A stretch of DNA of 64,000 nucleotides, from assembly GCF_964355755.1 (NCBI RefSeq), contig NC_092679.1, positions 868,001 through 932,000 of the forward strand, given 5' to 3'. The notes below the pieces were generated by a model. That model saw only the letters and a program-made list of their open reading frames with translations. It ran no database searches and was not told the origin of the DNA. The first letter of the stretch is position 1; every line of letters starts with the position of its first letter. The DNA comes from Antedon mediterranea (lineage: Eukaryota; Echinodermata; Crinoidea; Comatulida; Antedonidae). Of this stretch, positions 23,601 through 35,400 are shown piece by piece. The position numbers and the translations under genes are program-made.

Positions 23601-26171
23601 TATTAAGTTGCAATATAGTATCTACTTAATCCTTTAGCCCATGATGACAAACCGTGCACCACTCTGAATCAGCCTTGACTGATAAAACCACTACCACAAA
23701 TTGTCTGAGGTTACACCATTTAAAGGATATAATTGTTCACTGATTGTATTTGTAATATAACTGATCTGTAAGTAATCTATGATATATTTTTCGTTTTAGA
23801 TTCGCAAACCTTTGACCTCCGAGGAGGTGACCTTACTTGCACCTGGTAACATGGCTCCTACTGGTCCATCACAAGATACAAACTCGAACAATTTAAAACA
23901 ATCCAAAAGAAAATCACTAAGAACCGAGGTAATTTATGTAATTTGTGAGGTTTTTCTCTCATTAATTGGACTTTGTATCTGTATATCCACTGTCAATTTA
24001 TATATCTTTTATTTATCATCTTCTAATGTATTTTCTTTGCGTGGTTTGCAGCTGTCCTTAGCAGAACGTATAAATACAATGGAGATTGCTCAAGCAGTTC
24101 CAGAGACATCAACGTCTCAACAACCAAAGACAGAATCTCTTGCAGTGCTGCTAACGCAAGGTCTTCAAAGTCGAGATAAGGACATTTTAAGAGTAAGTAA
24201 TCATGATGCCAAAACAATCTGTTTTTGAGCTAATAATCTTAACATAATTATAACAATATAGTATCTACTTAATCCTTTAGCCCATGATGACAAACCGTGC
24301 ACCACTCTGAATCAGCCTTGACTGATAAAACCACTACCACAAATTGTCTGAGGTTACACCATTTAGGGCTAGTGTTGCCCGAAAGCTCTACTAATTTTTC
24401 TGTCTGTTTTACTTTATTTTGTATCTCCATTGAGATCCAGCCACTGATACCCACAGCATTGTCGTTATTTTCAGTAATTTGCCTTTGGATTTATATAATT
24501 ATAACACACGGTTGTATACATTTTCACACAGTTTATTTATTATTTTTTAGACTTAACTAAATTCCAATTCTTTTTGTTTTCTTTTCCAGCGTGTTTTTAG
24601 ATACAACAAAGAAACTTTAATCCGAAATACAGTGAGAAGGTTACCGGTTCCATTGGTTATTCCACTTTTGCAAGAGTTGGCCGTACGACTTAATACAAAT
24701 CCAGAAAAGTTAGTCTAAAGCTCTGTTTACACTATCAAACTAGCTGGTGTGCTCAAATATAGTAGTAGTAGTGATATGATGTCATGTCCATATATAGGCA
24801 AAGAACATTTTGTTGTCACATAAAGTTTGATAGTGTAGACAGAGATTAATAAAGTGTATATGGTGCTGAGCCTGTTGATTCTTTAATACTTAATTCAAAC
24901 CAGAAATCCGTAAGACATTTTTCTTTGATTATAGAGGATGTTTTAAACATTAATGTTGTATTACAGTGAAATATTGCATTATTCTTAAAATTCCACATTT
25001 TTTATTATTATTTTTCATAGTGGTCAGAATTGTGTGGTGTGGACAAAGATTGCCCTAAAGATGCATACATCATACCTGATGACTTGCCCGGACCTTGTCC
25101 ATCTGTTGTCCAGTCTGTACGAGATGATCAACTCTCGCACTACCATGTCCAGCAGGTTGTCCAAGCTACATGGTAAACTTGACCTTATGTTGACTCAGGT
25201 AAAATGATTCAATATCTTTTTTTTATCCAACACAAAAAAATTAATTTGCGATGCGAAAAAAAAGTACATACTAAAATAGGATCTGTTTGATTAGTATTCT
25301 GGTCGGAGGTCAGTCACCTCTGTGTTAGTGTTCTTGTTTTCCATGAACCTGAATCCTGTCCATTGCTGCAATGTGTGTTATACTACACTAAACTTTATTT
25401 GGCACTATACATAGTTGACTCTCTAGTTAACATTAACTCTATGGTGTTTCTGACTTTTTAGATCATGGAACAAACAGAGGAGAAAGAAGAGAGTGACTTT
25501 ACCCAATCATCTGCCCTTTTGGTTTATGAGGGTGAGTACTAATACATTAATGAATCCTTGTATTTTTGTTTGTATTGTAATAAGCATGTAGTGGAACCCC
25601 TATTAAGAGGACACATTCAAGATCCAACATGTCCCCTTAATATGGGTTGATCGTAATGTTAAAACATATATTTGCCTTCATTTGTTTCACAGGATAGTGT
25701 CCCCAAATATGAGTGTCCCACAGGAGGTGTTCTACTTTATAATTATGTTTTGTTGAATTAAGTGCACACTTTAAACCATTAGAAAGCAATACGTTTTTGT
25801 TTGTTTTAGAATCTTCTGACGAAATGGAAAATGTCATTGAGGATGGCCTACAGAGTCGATCAGATTCAGAGGTAACATTTTATTATAAGTACTCTAAATA
25901 CTACACTGCACACTAAATTTAATCTTGCTCATTTTGAATGTCCAATTTTAGTCGTATTTAAATCTAAATGTACTAGGCTTATGATTATTATTTCTTACTT
26001 GTTTAACAGGGAGACTGGGAAGAATTAGAAGAATCTGATATGGAAGTTCACCAAAATGAAATGGATAGTGATGGAGATGAGGGAGGAGGAGAAGAAGAGG
26101 AAGAAGAAAATGATACCAGCAGTGCAGAGGAGGAAGACGATGAAGTGGCTGCAAGTGATATGAGTGATTAG
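17686..26171 (+). CDS. WDR43: WD repeat-containing protein 43 (Utp5 homologue), 16 exons, complete
   Basis: Nucleolar factor of the t-UTP part of the small-subunit processome, acting in pre-rRNA transcription and 18S processing. Exons: 17686-17871, 18114-18251, 18366-18487, 18646-18766, 19281-19432, 22455-22557, 22765-22829, 22946-23117, 23515-23595, 23800-23928, 24052-24192, 24590-24708, 25021-25198, 25462-25531, 25810-25871, 26010-26171. Total 2001 bp, 666 aa (human about 677), with splice borders and phases in agreement. N-terminal WD repeats are visible as SPDGRLTIWD, HDDTVNDLCWHPKEDTLFS, DDQYIVQWNV, SPCGNIIISAGRTIQVWD and GDRIVNVW. Residues about 448-565 form the Utp12-type helical domain (LAVLLTQGLQSRDKDILR, then RRLPVPLVIPLLQELAVRL). 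The C-terminus from about 570 is highly acidic (GGGEEEEEENDTSS). The ATG follows an in-frame TAA (17662). A possible AATAAA polyadenylation signal is at 26309. Confidence 0.96.
19479..19964. mobile_element. MITE with TTAA target site, in WDR43 intron 5
   Basis: The ends are TAGGGAGTTTTCGCAA and its inverted copy TTGCGAAAACTCCCTA. A second inverted pair, AACGAAAACG/CGTTTTCGTT, lies just inside. TTAA flanks both ends, matching the target choice of piggyBac- or Kolobok-type transposases. No coding sequence inside. Confidence 0.75.
20052..22116. mobile_element. 2.07-kb TIR DNA transposon (hAT-like ends), non-autonomous
   Basis: Perfect 16-bp terminal inverted repeats CAGGGCTGCAAATTAA at both ends, directly flanked by TAGCT on each side (20047-20051 and 22117-22121), so a 5-bp target duplication. 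CAGGGCTG-type ends resemble hAT elements, although most hATs duplicate 8 bp. The inside has a poly-G run (about 20215-20227) and several TACGCGTAAA motifs. I found no transposase-like frame. It occupies most of WDR43 intron 5. Confidence 0.85.
22151..22228. repeat. Dispersed GCCCATGATGACAAACC repeat, copy 1
   Basis: About 78 bp starting GCCCATGATGACAAACCGTG and ending near TTGTCTGAGGTC. It is the most diverged of four copies in WDR43 introns (22151, 22597, 23611, 24254). Confidence 0.8.
22281..22422. mobile_element. MITE family 2, copy in WDR43 intron 5
   Basis: Ends AAAGCTTGATTCCCACTA and TAGTGGGAACCAGGCTTT are inverted repeats. The inner sequence shares TCACTTGTGATTGGTCAATT with the copy at 7630-7816. 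Confidence 0.8.
22597..22677. repeat. Dispersed GCCCATGATGACAAACC repeat, copy 2
   Basis: Same unit as 22151-22228, inside the short WDR43 intron between the exons ending 22557 and starting 22765. Confidence 0.85.
23611..23721. repeat. Dispersed GCCCATGATGACAAACC repeat, copy 3 with extended flank
   Basis: Includes the 5' extension ATAGTATCTACTTAATCCTT and ends GGTTACACCATTTAAAGG. CCTTTA and TAAAGG at the borders are complementary, hinting at short inverted ends. Nearly identical to copy 4 at 24254. Confidence 0.85.
24254..24365. repeat. Dispersed GCCCATGATGACAAACC repeat, copy 4 with extended flank
   Basis: Essentially identical to 23611-23721, including the upstream ATAGTATCTACTTAATCCTT, so the two copies are recent. 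Confidence 0.85.
24718..24847 (+). mobile_element. MITE family 1, copy in WDR43 intron 12
   Basis: Inverted ends AAGCTCTGTTTACACTATC and GATAGTGTAGACAGAGATT, starting only about 10 bp after the 24708 splice donor. The core TAGTGATATGATGTCATG is present. Confidence 0.85.
25590..25745. repeat. TAGTGGAACCCCTATTAAGAG repeat in WDR43 intron 14
   Basis: Contains GGAACCCCTATTAAGAGGACA at the left and GTGTCCCACAGGAGGTGTTC at the right, degenerate inverted ends. The same family surrounds the nested MITE at 55411-55727. Confidence 0.55.
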
Positions 26172-29100
26172 CAAATATATATTATATATAAATTTAAGAT
26201 TTTTTTGGACTATAGAACGGAAGGTGCAGAACAAAAGACTGAATTCAGAGAGCACTGTAAGGCAACACGAGTTGCTTTACTAAATTTAAGCTTAATTTTA
26301 AACATCTTAATAAACTTGTATAGTTATCATGTTACCATTGAAAACGTATCTATGTATTATGTTTTTTGTTCATATAATTGATATATTTAATACAAATTTC
26401 TGTATTCTGTTTGCAAGATTTTTAACCCCAAAAATTCCCTAACTAAAGCTGCTTTCACATTGGGCTGGAGTCGTTCCAGCGCCGTGAGGAAAATATCACA
26501 AGCGTTAAGCATGCCTTCACATCGAGCACGAATTTGGTTATCTGTTGGCAAGCTAACCAATACACTTTGCTGTATTTTGGTTACAGAATAAGTTGAACGA
26601 ACCCCTTGGGTTTAAAACAACTGGTATAAGAAAAGATTTCACACGATTTTGTTTTAGCAAGTGGCCTTATACAGACAGTTTAGTGACACCCCCCCCCCCC
26701 CCCATATCATTTAAGAATAAGGAATAAATCAAAAATAGTCATTGCTTTGTTTATTTTTCATCATGGAAATACAACATTTTGTTATAGAATAAAAAAATGT
26801 TGAGAATGTATCATTTTAACAATGATGTCCTATGTATTTTAACAAATTATGACTTGAAAAATTACATTTTGTGTAAAAACTAGTGTATAACAAGAAAGAA
26901 AAGAAAACTAGTGTATAACAAGATAGCTTACTTTGTATAAATTGATTAATGCTGAAATTAAATAAGAAAATTCAGTGTACAGCTGACTACCCAACAGTTA
27001 TTAGTTCCTTGTAATTTGTGTACATCATTGTGCAAATAAATGTATAATGTTTATGTTGTGCTCTTGAGAACAAGAGGAAGGCACCAGCAACCCTTGAATA
27101 CACAGCCTTCTGTCAAGTGAATACAAGTTGTAATTCAAACACATGCTTAGATATTCAACTTATATTATGTATACTGCTCGCTCCCCCTCTAGGAAGTGGA
27201 AGTTGGTTACCATTATTGAAAATGCTTGACATTCATAAAACTAAACCGGTTTCACAGTGTCTTAGATGATTAATAACATTTTAAAGTATAGAGTTCATTT
27301 GAGGGAGGTGCTTATTCAAGGGATAGGTTTAATTTTTAATTAAAGTTTTAATAATATGGTGACATTTATAATCAAATATAGATATGAAAAGTGGTACAAA
27401 AAGAATAACAAATGCTTGGTAAATTGTAGATAATAGTGCAATGAATTCTACTACAAATAGCATAATTGTGTTATTATAAATATAATACAATATTGTGTGT
27501 ATTATAAATGTGGAAGGGCGTTTATTAGATAGTTGGGTTGGGGGTGAGGGGAAGATTATTATTCAAATTGATGTTTTATTGGAGAGGCGTTTATTCAAAT
27601 AAATACCATCCTAATAATTAATACATTATTTAATTTAAACATCTTTTGAAACTAACTTCCACGACAGAGTGGGAAAGAAGACATTTCAGACGGCTTGCAA
27701 CATGGGCAGACATCCATCCCGGTCCTAAATAGCATAATTGTGTTATTATAAATATAATACAATATTGTGTGTATTATAAATGTGGAAGGGCGTTTATTAG
27801 ATAGTTGGGTTGGGGGTGAGGGGAAGATTATTATTCAAATTGATGTTTTATTGGAGAGGCGTTTATTCAAATAAATACCATCCTAATAATTAATACATTA
27901 TTTAATTTAAACATCTTTTGAAACTAACTTCCACGACAGAGTGGGAAAGAAGACATTTCAGACGGCTTGCAACATGGGCAGACATCCATCCCGGTCCTAA
28001 ATAGCATAATTGTGTTATTATAAATATAATACAATATTGTGTGTATTATAAATGTGGAAGGGCGTTTATTAGATAGTTGGGTTGGGGGTGGGGGGCAGAT
28101 TATTATTCAATTTGATGTTTTATTGGAGAGGCGTTTATTCAAATAAATACCATCCTAATAATTAATACATTATTTAATTTAAACATCTTTTGAAACTAAC
28201 TTCCACGACAGAGTGGGAAAGAAGACATTTCAGACGGCTTGCAACATGGGCAGACATCCATCCCGGTCCTAACGGGACACAGATAGCCTACAGTTATTCC
28301 TGCCAGCTTACTCGATAAAACTCGGCTATCAGGATTTCACTCGATAAAAAAAAATCTCCATATGTAATTTTATAATACTATTCCCCACAACATATTCCAA
28401 TTTATGGCGTATATTTATTTGATCTTTATTAATTTGCAGTATAATTTTTATTTTTTAACAACTGTACCTTCACACATACGCGCGGCCATTCCTAAAATAA
28501 ACAAAACACTAAAATGGCTATATCCACTATAACGGCCAACTCAGTTGAAAAAACCATGTTGTTGCAGGTGAACTCATTGTGAACCCGGAAATTACTTTGA
28601 CCGCGTAGAATTGAAATTGAGTTGAAAATCTACCGTTGAAATCATAAATTTTGTTAAAAAACTCTTTATAATATCTTCCTATGATAGAAATATGGAACAA
28701 TATCGTAATAGTGAAAACTAATTTTATCAAATTTACATTTCACGGTACATCAGAGATAGATCAGGTAGGTATCAAAGTTTTTCCATTGTGCTCGCCTGTC
28801 AGAATTAACTATAATTTACAGTATATTATGTCATTGTTTTTGATATTAAAAATGAATCTGTTGACTATAATTCAGGAAAATGGAAGCCAATACTAGTAGC
28901 AGCTTTTGAATGACAAGATACAGTATTAGATAATTATCGCATTTCAATAACGATTCCACGTGTTAATCGAGTTAATTTGAATATTCAAGAGCAGTGCTAC
29001 TCAGTCATCCAATCAGAATTGAATATAATGACGTAATACATTTCTGCAGTAGAAAGAGGGAGCTATTCTTCCAAAATAAAAATAGAAAAATGGAATTTCC

Positions 29101-29415
29101 AGTTGTTGTGTCTGCATTTTTTCGCCAGAAACGCAACAACGTCATTGCAATTTCTAACCAAAATTGTTGAATAAAGTAAGTATTTATTGTGTATTTATTC
29201 AATATTTTTACTCTCCGAGCATTGAAATAAATGGCGCCTGAAATAAATTGTAATTTCAAAGTTGTTTTGTCTTCCGTCTTCTAAACAGGCATCCAACCTG
29301 GGCTCAACTCCTGTGCAACTACCAACCTGCTGGACAGCGTAGCATCGCCTACAACAGCAGACGGAATTCGTGTCGGTAAACCCTCACCAGCCTGGCCTAG
29401 AGCGTAGACGTAAAT
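26172..29415. other. Region between WDR43 and the TIR-like/death gene
   Basis: Contains the WDR43 3' UTR (AATAAA at 26309-26314), a poly-C run near 26689-26703, AT-rich sequence and the 272-bp triplication. An acceptor-like TTCTAAACAG at 29279-29288 may start the exon that carries the next gene's start codon. No other exon recognised. Confidence 0.5.
27457..28272. repeat. Three tandem copies of a 272-bp unit
   Basis: The marker AAATAGCATAATTGTGTT recurs at exactly 272-bp steps (CATAATTG at 27461, 27733, 28005). The copies are almost identical; the third differs at a few bases (GGGGTGGGGGGCAG). Each ends in GACATCCATCCCGGTCCTAA. The near-identity points to a recent duplication. Confidence 0.95.
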
Positions 29416-32400
29416 ATGCCAGGAGAAAAAAAACAGTTGGACAAGAAACTGGGCATTGGTATGTATACAATTTAAAGAGAATCACTGACATTATTTGTAT
29501 AAAATATATGCTTTCAATTAATTTTATTTGCGATTTTTTTTTCAGTTTAATATTATCATTTGATGCACTAGTTTAATTAAATTCATGAACAAATTCATGT
29601 TTTCAGACAACTGATGCCTCCCACTAATAATAATATCTCAACAGAATTAAGAAATTGAACTAAAAATGTAGGCCATACAGATTTCTGTTGAACACAATGA
29701 TTTTAAAACTTACCGTTTGAATAAAAGAAGAACTAACCAGAAAAAGTAAACTACACTTAACGTTACAGTGCCAATTTACCCCAAATACATAGTAACGGTT
29801 TTCGTCCAACAAAAAAATAAAAAAAAGCATTCTCTCATCATGTGATCAATGAAAATTATGATTCCTTAAGCTTATTTATAAACTTACAGACCATGAATGC
29901 TACTAAGTGTATCCAAAAAAACGAAATATAATCTCAAATATATTACACAAATATATTACACAAAAATGTGTTAATGTCAAATGACACAAAGGGTCAAATT
30001 CCTGCACAAATGTATATTATATCTGGAATGAAACATTTAGTGAATATTAATATAATATACAAACTGATTACAGTAGGCTATCTTTGATTTCATTCATGAA
30101 CCTCATCCCCAACTCCTTTTGAAAGTGTTGAAATATAAACTTATGTTTCAGTTTCAATCCTCCATTGTGAAAATTCACCTGATGACATAAAGTCATTGGC
30201 AAAAAAGATTGATGAAAAGCTTCAACCAGAACGTGCATCAAAGTACCGTCGGAACAAAGTCTCATTCGGTAGGTTGAGTACATTTCTTTGGTTCTTACAT
30301 CTAGTATCATTTCACAATATCTTTTAAAAGTGATGTTCTATTTTGTTGATCCAACCTAAAAATAAAGAACTAAATTATACAACAAATTATCTTTTGTAAA
30401 TGCTCTTCTCTAGTAGGTTGATTTATTTGGATATGATGATAATAATGATAATGATAATCTTCCATCTTCCATACTGGATATTTAAAAAGTAGTTTTCTAG
30501 GCATAAACCTACAGAATATGCTATTTTATGTGACTACAAACTTTGTGACAACAAAATGTGATGCCTATATATGGACATGATGATGTCATATCACTACGAT
30601 ATTTGGGCACATCACACTAGTTTGATAGTGTAGACAGAGCTTAAAGATTGTTTACTTTTTATAGACAAACTGATTGAACAAGTTGAAGCACTAGAAGGAT
30701 GGGGAATTTGCATTATCTCACAAAATGTTCTACAGTTTCTAAGGAAAAGTACAAAGGATACTTTACAAAACTTTCAGGGTAAGAGATTGCTTGGCTATTT
30801 GTAACTTGGATGGTAAAAGTTGCCCTTTTAAGGCCAATTTACACGGACGAGCAGTAACGGTAAGCAGAAAACCACATGCTTGTTCCACGTAGAATAGATC
30901 CATTCTGAGGAGCAGATTTCCGCTCAACCACCTGTCTGCTCCACGTTTTGTGTAAATGATCATAAAGAAATAACACAGATTCTATATTTTTATTTTCCAT
31001 TCACCACATTCCGTTACTCTAATACACCTGAAAAATTGCCTTTACATGTGTATATATTGTAGTTTGTAGATACTGAATTTTGATATTAATTATTACAGTA
31101 CTCCATTTTCACTTGTAGAAAGTTTAACAAAAAAAAGAGATGGATATCCATTGATTGTTTGCCTCAGACTCAACGTGAAGGATGAAGAGGTGCGTGAGTT
31201 TCTACCAAACACGTGGCTGTTGGACATGAACGCTGATTTACTCTGCAATGAGATTTACAAGCTTTGGTTTGGAAATACAGCTTATGTCGATGAAAATGGA
31301 TTTCATGATGATTATGATCAACAGATCAACTCTGGTAAGGGTTTACATTAATTTTTTACAGTTACTGCAGGATTACTGCAGTATTCAAATATTTTAAAAT
31401 TTTGCACATGGACGAATAAATAAATAAGATTCAAAATCAAATCAGATTTCTTGAATTCTAATTTTTTGATTACAATATTTAAATGTTGTGCTCATAGTTT
31501 GAGGGAAAATGTTGAGTAAATGTAATTTGTTTGACTTGACTGATAAAATTGTTCATTTAATAAAGATGTTTTTTTTTTTGTTGCAGTTCACATAATACAT
31601 GCTGGTGAAAATAAGCAATTCTTACATGATTTAAGTGATGCTTTGGAAGATGAAGTTAATCCAGAAAACAGCTGTGAGTTCAGACGATTCTACAGACCAG
31701 GTATTACGATCAACTCTTTGATTTTACTACAGTCAACTATTCCAATACCAGACAGTCTGACCAAATGTTACATGTTTATGTCTCGTCATGTTGTATTTTT
31801 GTGAGGGTCCCTAATGATCATCTTCGGCTGGATGGCCCACCCCGTAAGGTATTCTTGAAATAATTAAATAAATAAAATCAATAAATGTATGTTTTTCTGG
31901 AAATGGAATGTATTTTTAATTGTAACAATGAATCTGGGACCTTTTGGACCTCAAGAAAAGTGTTGTTTTGGGAAAGTTTCTATTTTTCGGTATTAGGAGA
32001 GTTGACTGCACTGTAGGACAACAAACCTGGTACCTGTAGTTTGTTGGATATCTCAAAGTGCACATTGATGATATGTTTTCTAAATCTCAGGAAGCAAGAT
32101 AGCAGAACTAATTTTCAGTGATTTGGAGGCGTTTGTTGCGGGTGATAATCAAGATAAATGCATGGTGATTATAAGCGATCATCTCATTAAGGCATTGGAT
32201 CAATCTGAGACACACAAGGACAAAATTAAGAAGCGTAAGTTTTAGCCAAAATAAACAATACAGCATTGAAAAGCTTAACTAGGACAAATAGAGAACAGTG
32301 ATTGTTCTTCTTGTTTAAAAAATGTTGTTATATGCAATGTTAAATTAATAAATGTTAAATGTTTGTTTCTTTTAAATTTTTTTACAGTTCTCTTTCGGGA

Positions 32401-35400
32401 TTACGCTACACAAATTCCAAATTTTGTTCTTCTGGAGATGACGAGTAACAACATCTTCTCTGATCAATCTTTTATTAAAATCAAAGTGAAGTACAATGAT
32501 GATGATTTACAGTCAATTGCAAAGAAATCTCTTTCTATTTGGTGTAGAGGTAGATCATTATTTTATTTTATATTAATATCACAGATTGAAGCATCCAAAT
32601 AGGAAACTATTGGGATTACATGCTAACCAAGCTATGCAATCTGTTAGCATTGTCCCTACTAACTGCACAGTAGCTTCATATTAATGCCAACTCAGACATA
32701 CAACGAGGCTTGACGAAACGTTGTGACTCGTTGGTGCTGTCTGAGTAGAATCCCGACGAGATGAGTCGTATTGAGATAACGTTGGGCGTAGTTTTTAGGT
32801 CGTCGGGAGAACTTTAAACATGTTTAATTACGACGCTTTGTGAGTTAACCTTATTGCACAGAAAGACCATTGGCAAAGTTGATATACTATTTGTATAGGA
32901 TGTTATTAAACCTAAGAAGGTTTAAAATCTTACAACTAAGTAAGTGCCATAGCTCTGACACTTTGCTACAAAGCAATGGCTTAAGGTTGTCTTTATCTTC
33001 TCTTGAAGATAAACACAGTAGAGCTGACAAAGATTTTGTTAAATTCCATCTAAATTTGTTTTTATTTTTCCAGTTTTTTTACACATAGTCATCTTTTAAA
33101 ATGTAAATCTCATTTTACTACTATTATTTAAGCATCCTTCTTTAACATTAGTATCATTAACATATAGAATACGACTAGCACATTACATGTATGAGAGGAT
33201 GCAACCTATACAAGTAGTTCTCTTTTCCTTCTTATTAAGGTAAGGATGTACTTATTTTCAGAGCCAAGATTCAAGTCAGAGCCAGAGGAGTCTGAGTATT
33301 ATTCTGGAGGAACGCGCCCTGATATAAGTCAGGCTAATGAAGAAGATACAGGTGATGATTATAAACAAAAAGAAATGTGATGTGCCCAAATTTGGTAGTG
33401 ATATTCCCAAACATGGTAGTGATGACATCATCATGTCCATATATGGGCGCATCATACATATTTTGTCACATAAAGTTTGATAGTGTAAACAGAGCTTAAG
33501 ATTGATGTTACACATTCAAACAATTTGTTTCTATAGGAAAGTGTGTTCCATCCCATGCCAACGAGAAACAGGGTCCAATGAGTGGACTTGTAGTCAACAA
33601 CTTGACATCCATGGAGAAATCTTTTAGTGAAAGACAAACAGAACAAGGCAAAGCTGAACACCAAATTAACTCACAAGAAATTGAAACAATTCGACACGAA
33701 ATTGTTAAGCTGGATGGAAAGCCGATAGAGCAAGTAGATGACATGCACATCAGGTCGGAAAATCCTGTGGATCTTCAAAGCAATCCACCACAAGGTATGT
33801 AATTGGAATATGGTTGAACAACGCTCTTTTAAAATTTGGGAATATTATGGAGCAAATATCAAATTATTATTTCAGCTCAAAGGTTTATAAGGAGGTATAA
33901 ACTACAAATACAAAACTAAAAAATGGATTCAAGAATTCAATTTTCTTGGGATTCACAAGATTTGTCAATATTTTTTTTAGATTACCAGCCAGAAAACCCA
34001 AACGCTGTAAAAGGAAAATTTGTTCTAAATTGTTCCAACAACTCTCTAAGTATGAACGAAGGTATTCGTAGAGCTCAGGACATCTCTTACAATAAAGATG
34101 TCAGAAACAAAGACCACAATAATGAAGTAGCAGACAACAAGATGCCCAAGCCAGAACCAAGACATGTGGGGAGTGAAGCCCTGCAGAGCTCATTGCCCAG
34201 CGCTGCAGCACTCTCCACAGGTATTGCTTACAAGGAAGAGTCAATTGATTATGTGCCATCAGCTAGTGGCAAGAAAAGACACATCAGCGAAGATGGAATG
34301 AATTCTGTTTCAATGAAAGGTAAGTTTCTGCTTCCTTCTCAGGCTCTCAATTACATTCAAACAAATTGCTTGTCCTTATATATTCCACGTTTTTTCTCCT
34401 CAGAAGTTGAAACCATGAATGAATGTGTATCTTTGCCGCTGAATCAAAACCAACAAATTATAAACGATGATTCTCATTCAGGTATACTTAACTCATATTA
34501 TCTTCCTCCATTAATGAACTTAGTGAGTACCTGTGGCCGTATTCACCAATTACACTTAAGTGAAATAGTATTTCACTTGACCTAATGAATTTTTAAATAT
34601 TTCCCTTAAATTTAGATAGAAGATTTTTTTTTTTAAAGTTAAGTGTGAATGATGAATAAGACCACTGAGGTCTATAAATACCAACCTACCAACCCAACAC
34701 TATACTCATATTAGGTGCTTCCACCCAGTAACATAGTGGTACTAGTGCTGAACAATGTTCATTTTCTTTACAGGCCCAACCTCATTACCATCTAATCTTA
34801 ATTGGAGAACAAACAGACAAGGTAAGTTTTCCCTTTTTTTAATTTTCTTTTTTTCATCGTTATTATTCAAAGTTAAAAAATTCAACAACTTTTATTGTCC
34901 AATAATAATTTATACAAAATGAGTTTGTTTGATATACTACAGAAAGACAATGACGGTCCGAAAAATAACACAAATAAGCAGTACTTAGCCTACTAAGCCT
35001 AATAAGCACAGTCATTGTATGTTTAAACTTTATTTTTGCAATTCTAGTAAATATGTCAGAATCAAGAGAATCTTTGAAGAAAGGTTAGTAAAATTATCCA
35101 CTAAATCCGTAGCTTATTTATTTACTTTTATTTATTTACTTTTATTTATTTACTGTAAAGAAGATAACCTGTGCAGATTCTTCATTAAAAAAGTAAGCTG
35201 ATATTAAAGCGTGGTTCCCACTAGAACGCAACGTAACGCAGCAATGTATCGACGCAAAGTGCTGTATTGCATAATCACAAGTGGTTTTAACATCGCAGGT
35301 TTGATTTCACGTAGGCGGGGGCAAACACAATTATTAAAAGGGCATTTGCGTTAAGTTGCGTCGCTACTGGGAACCAAGCATAAGTGGTCCTCTATAAATT

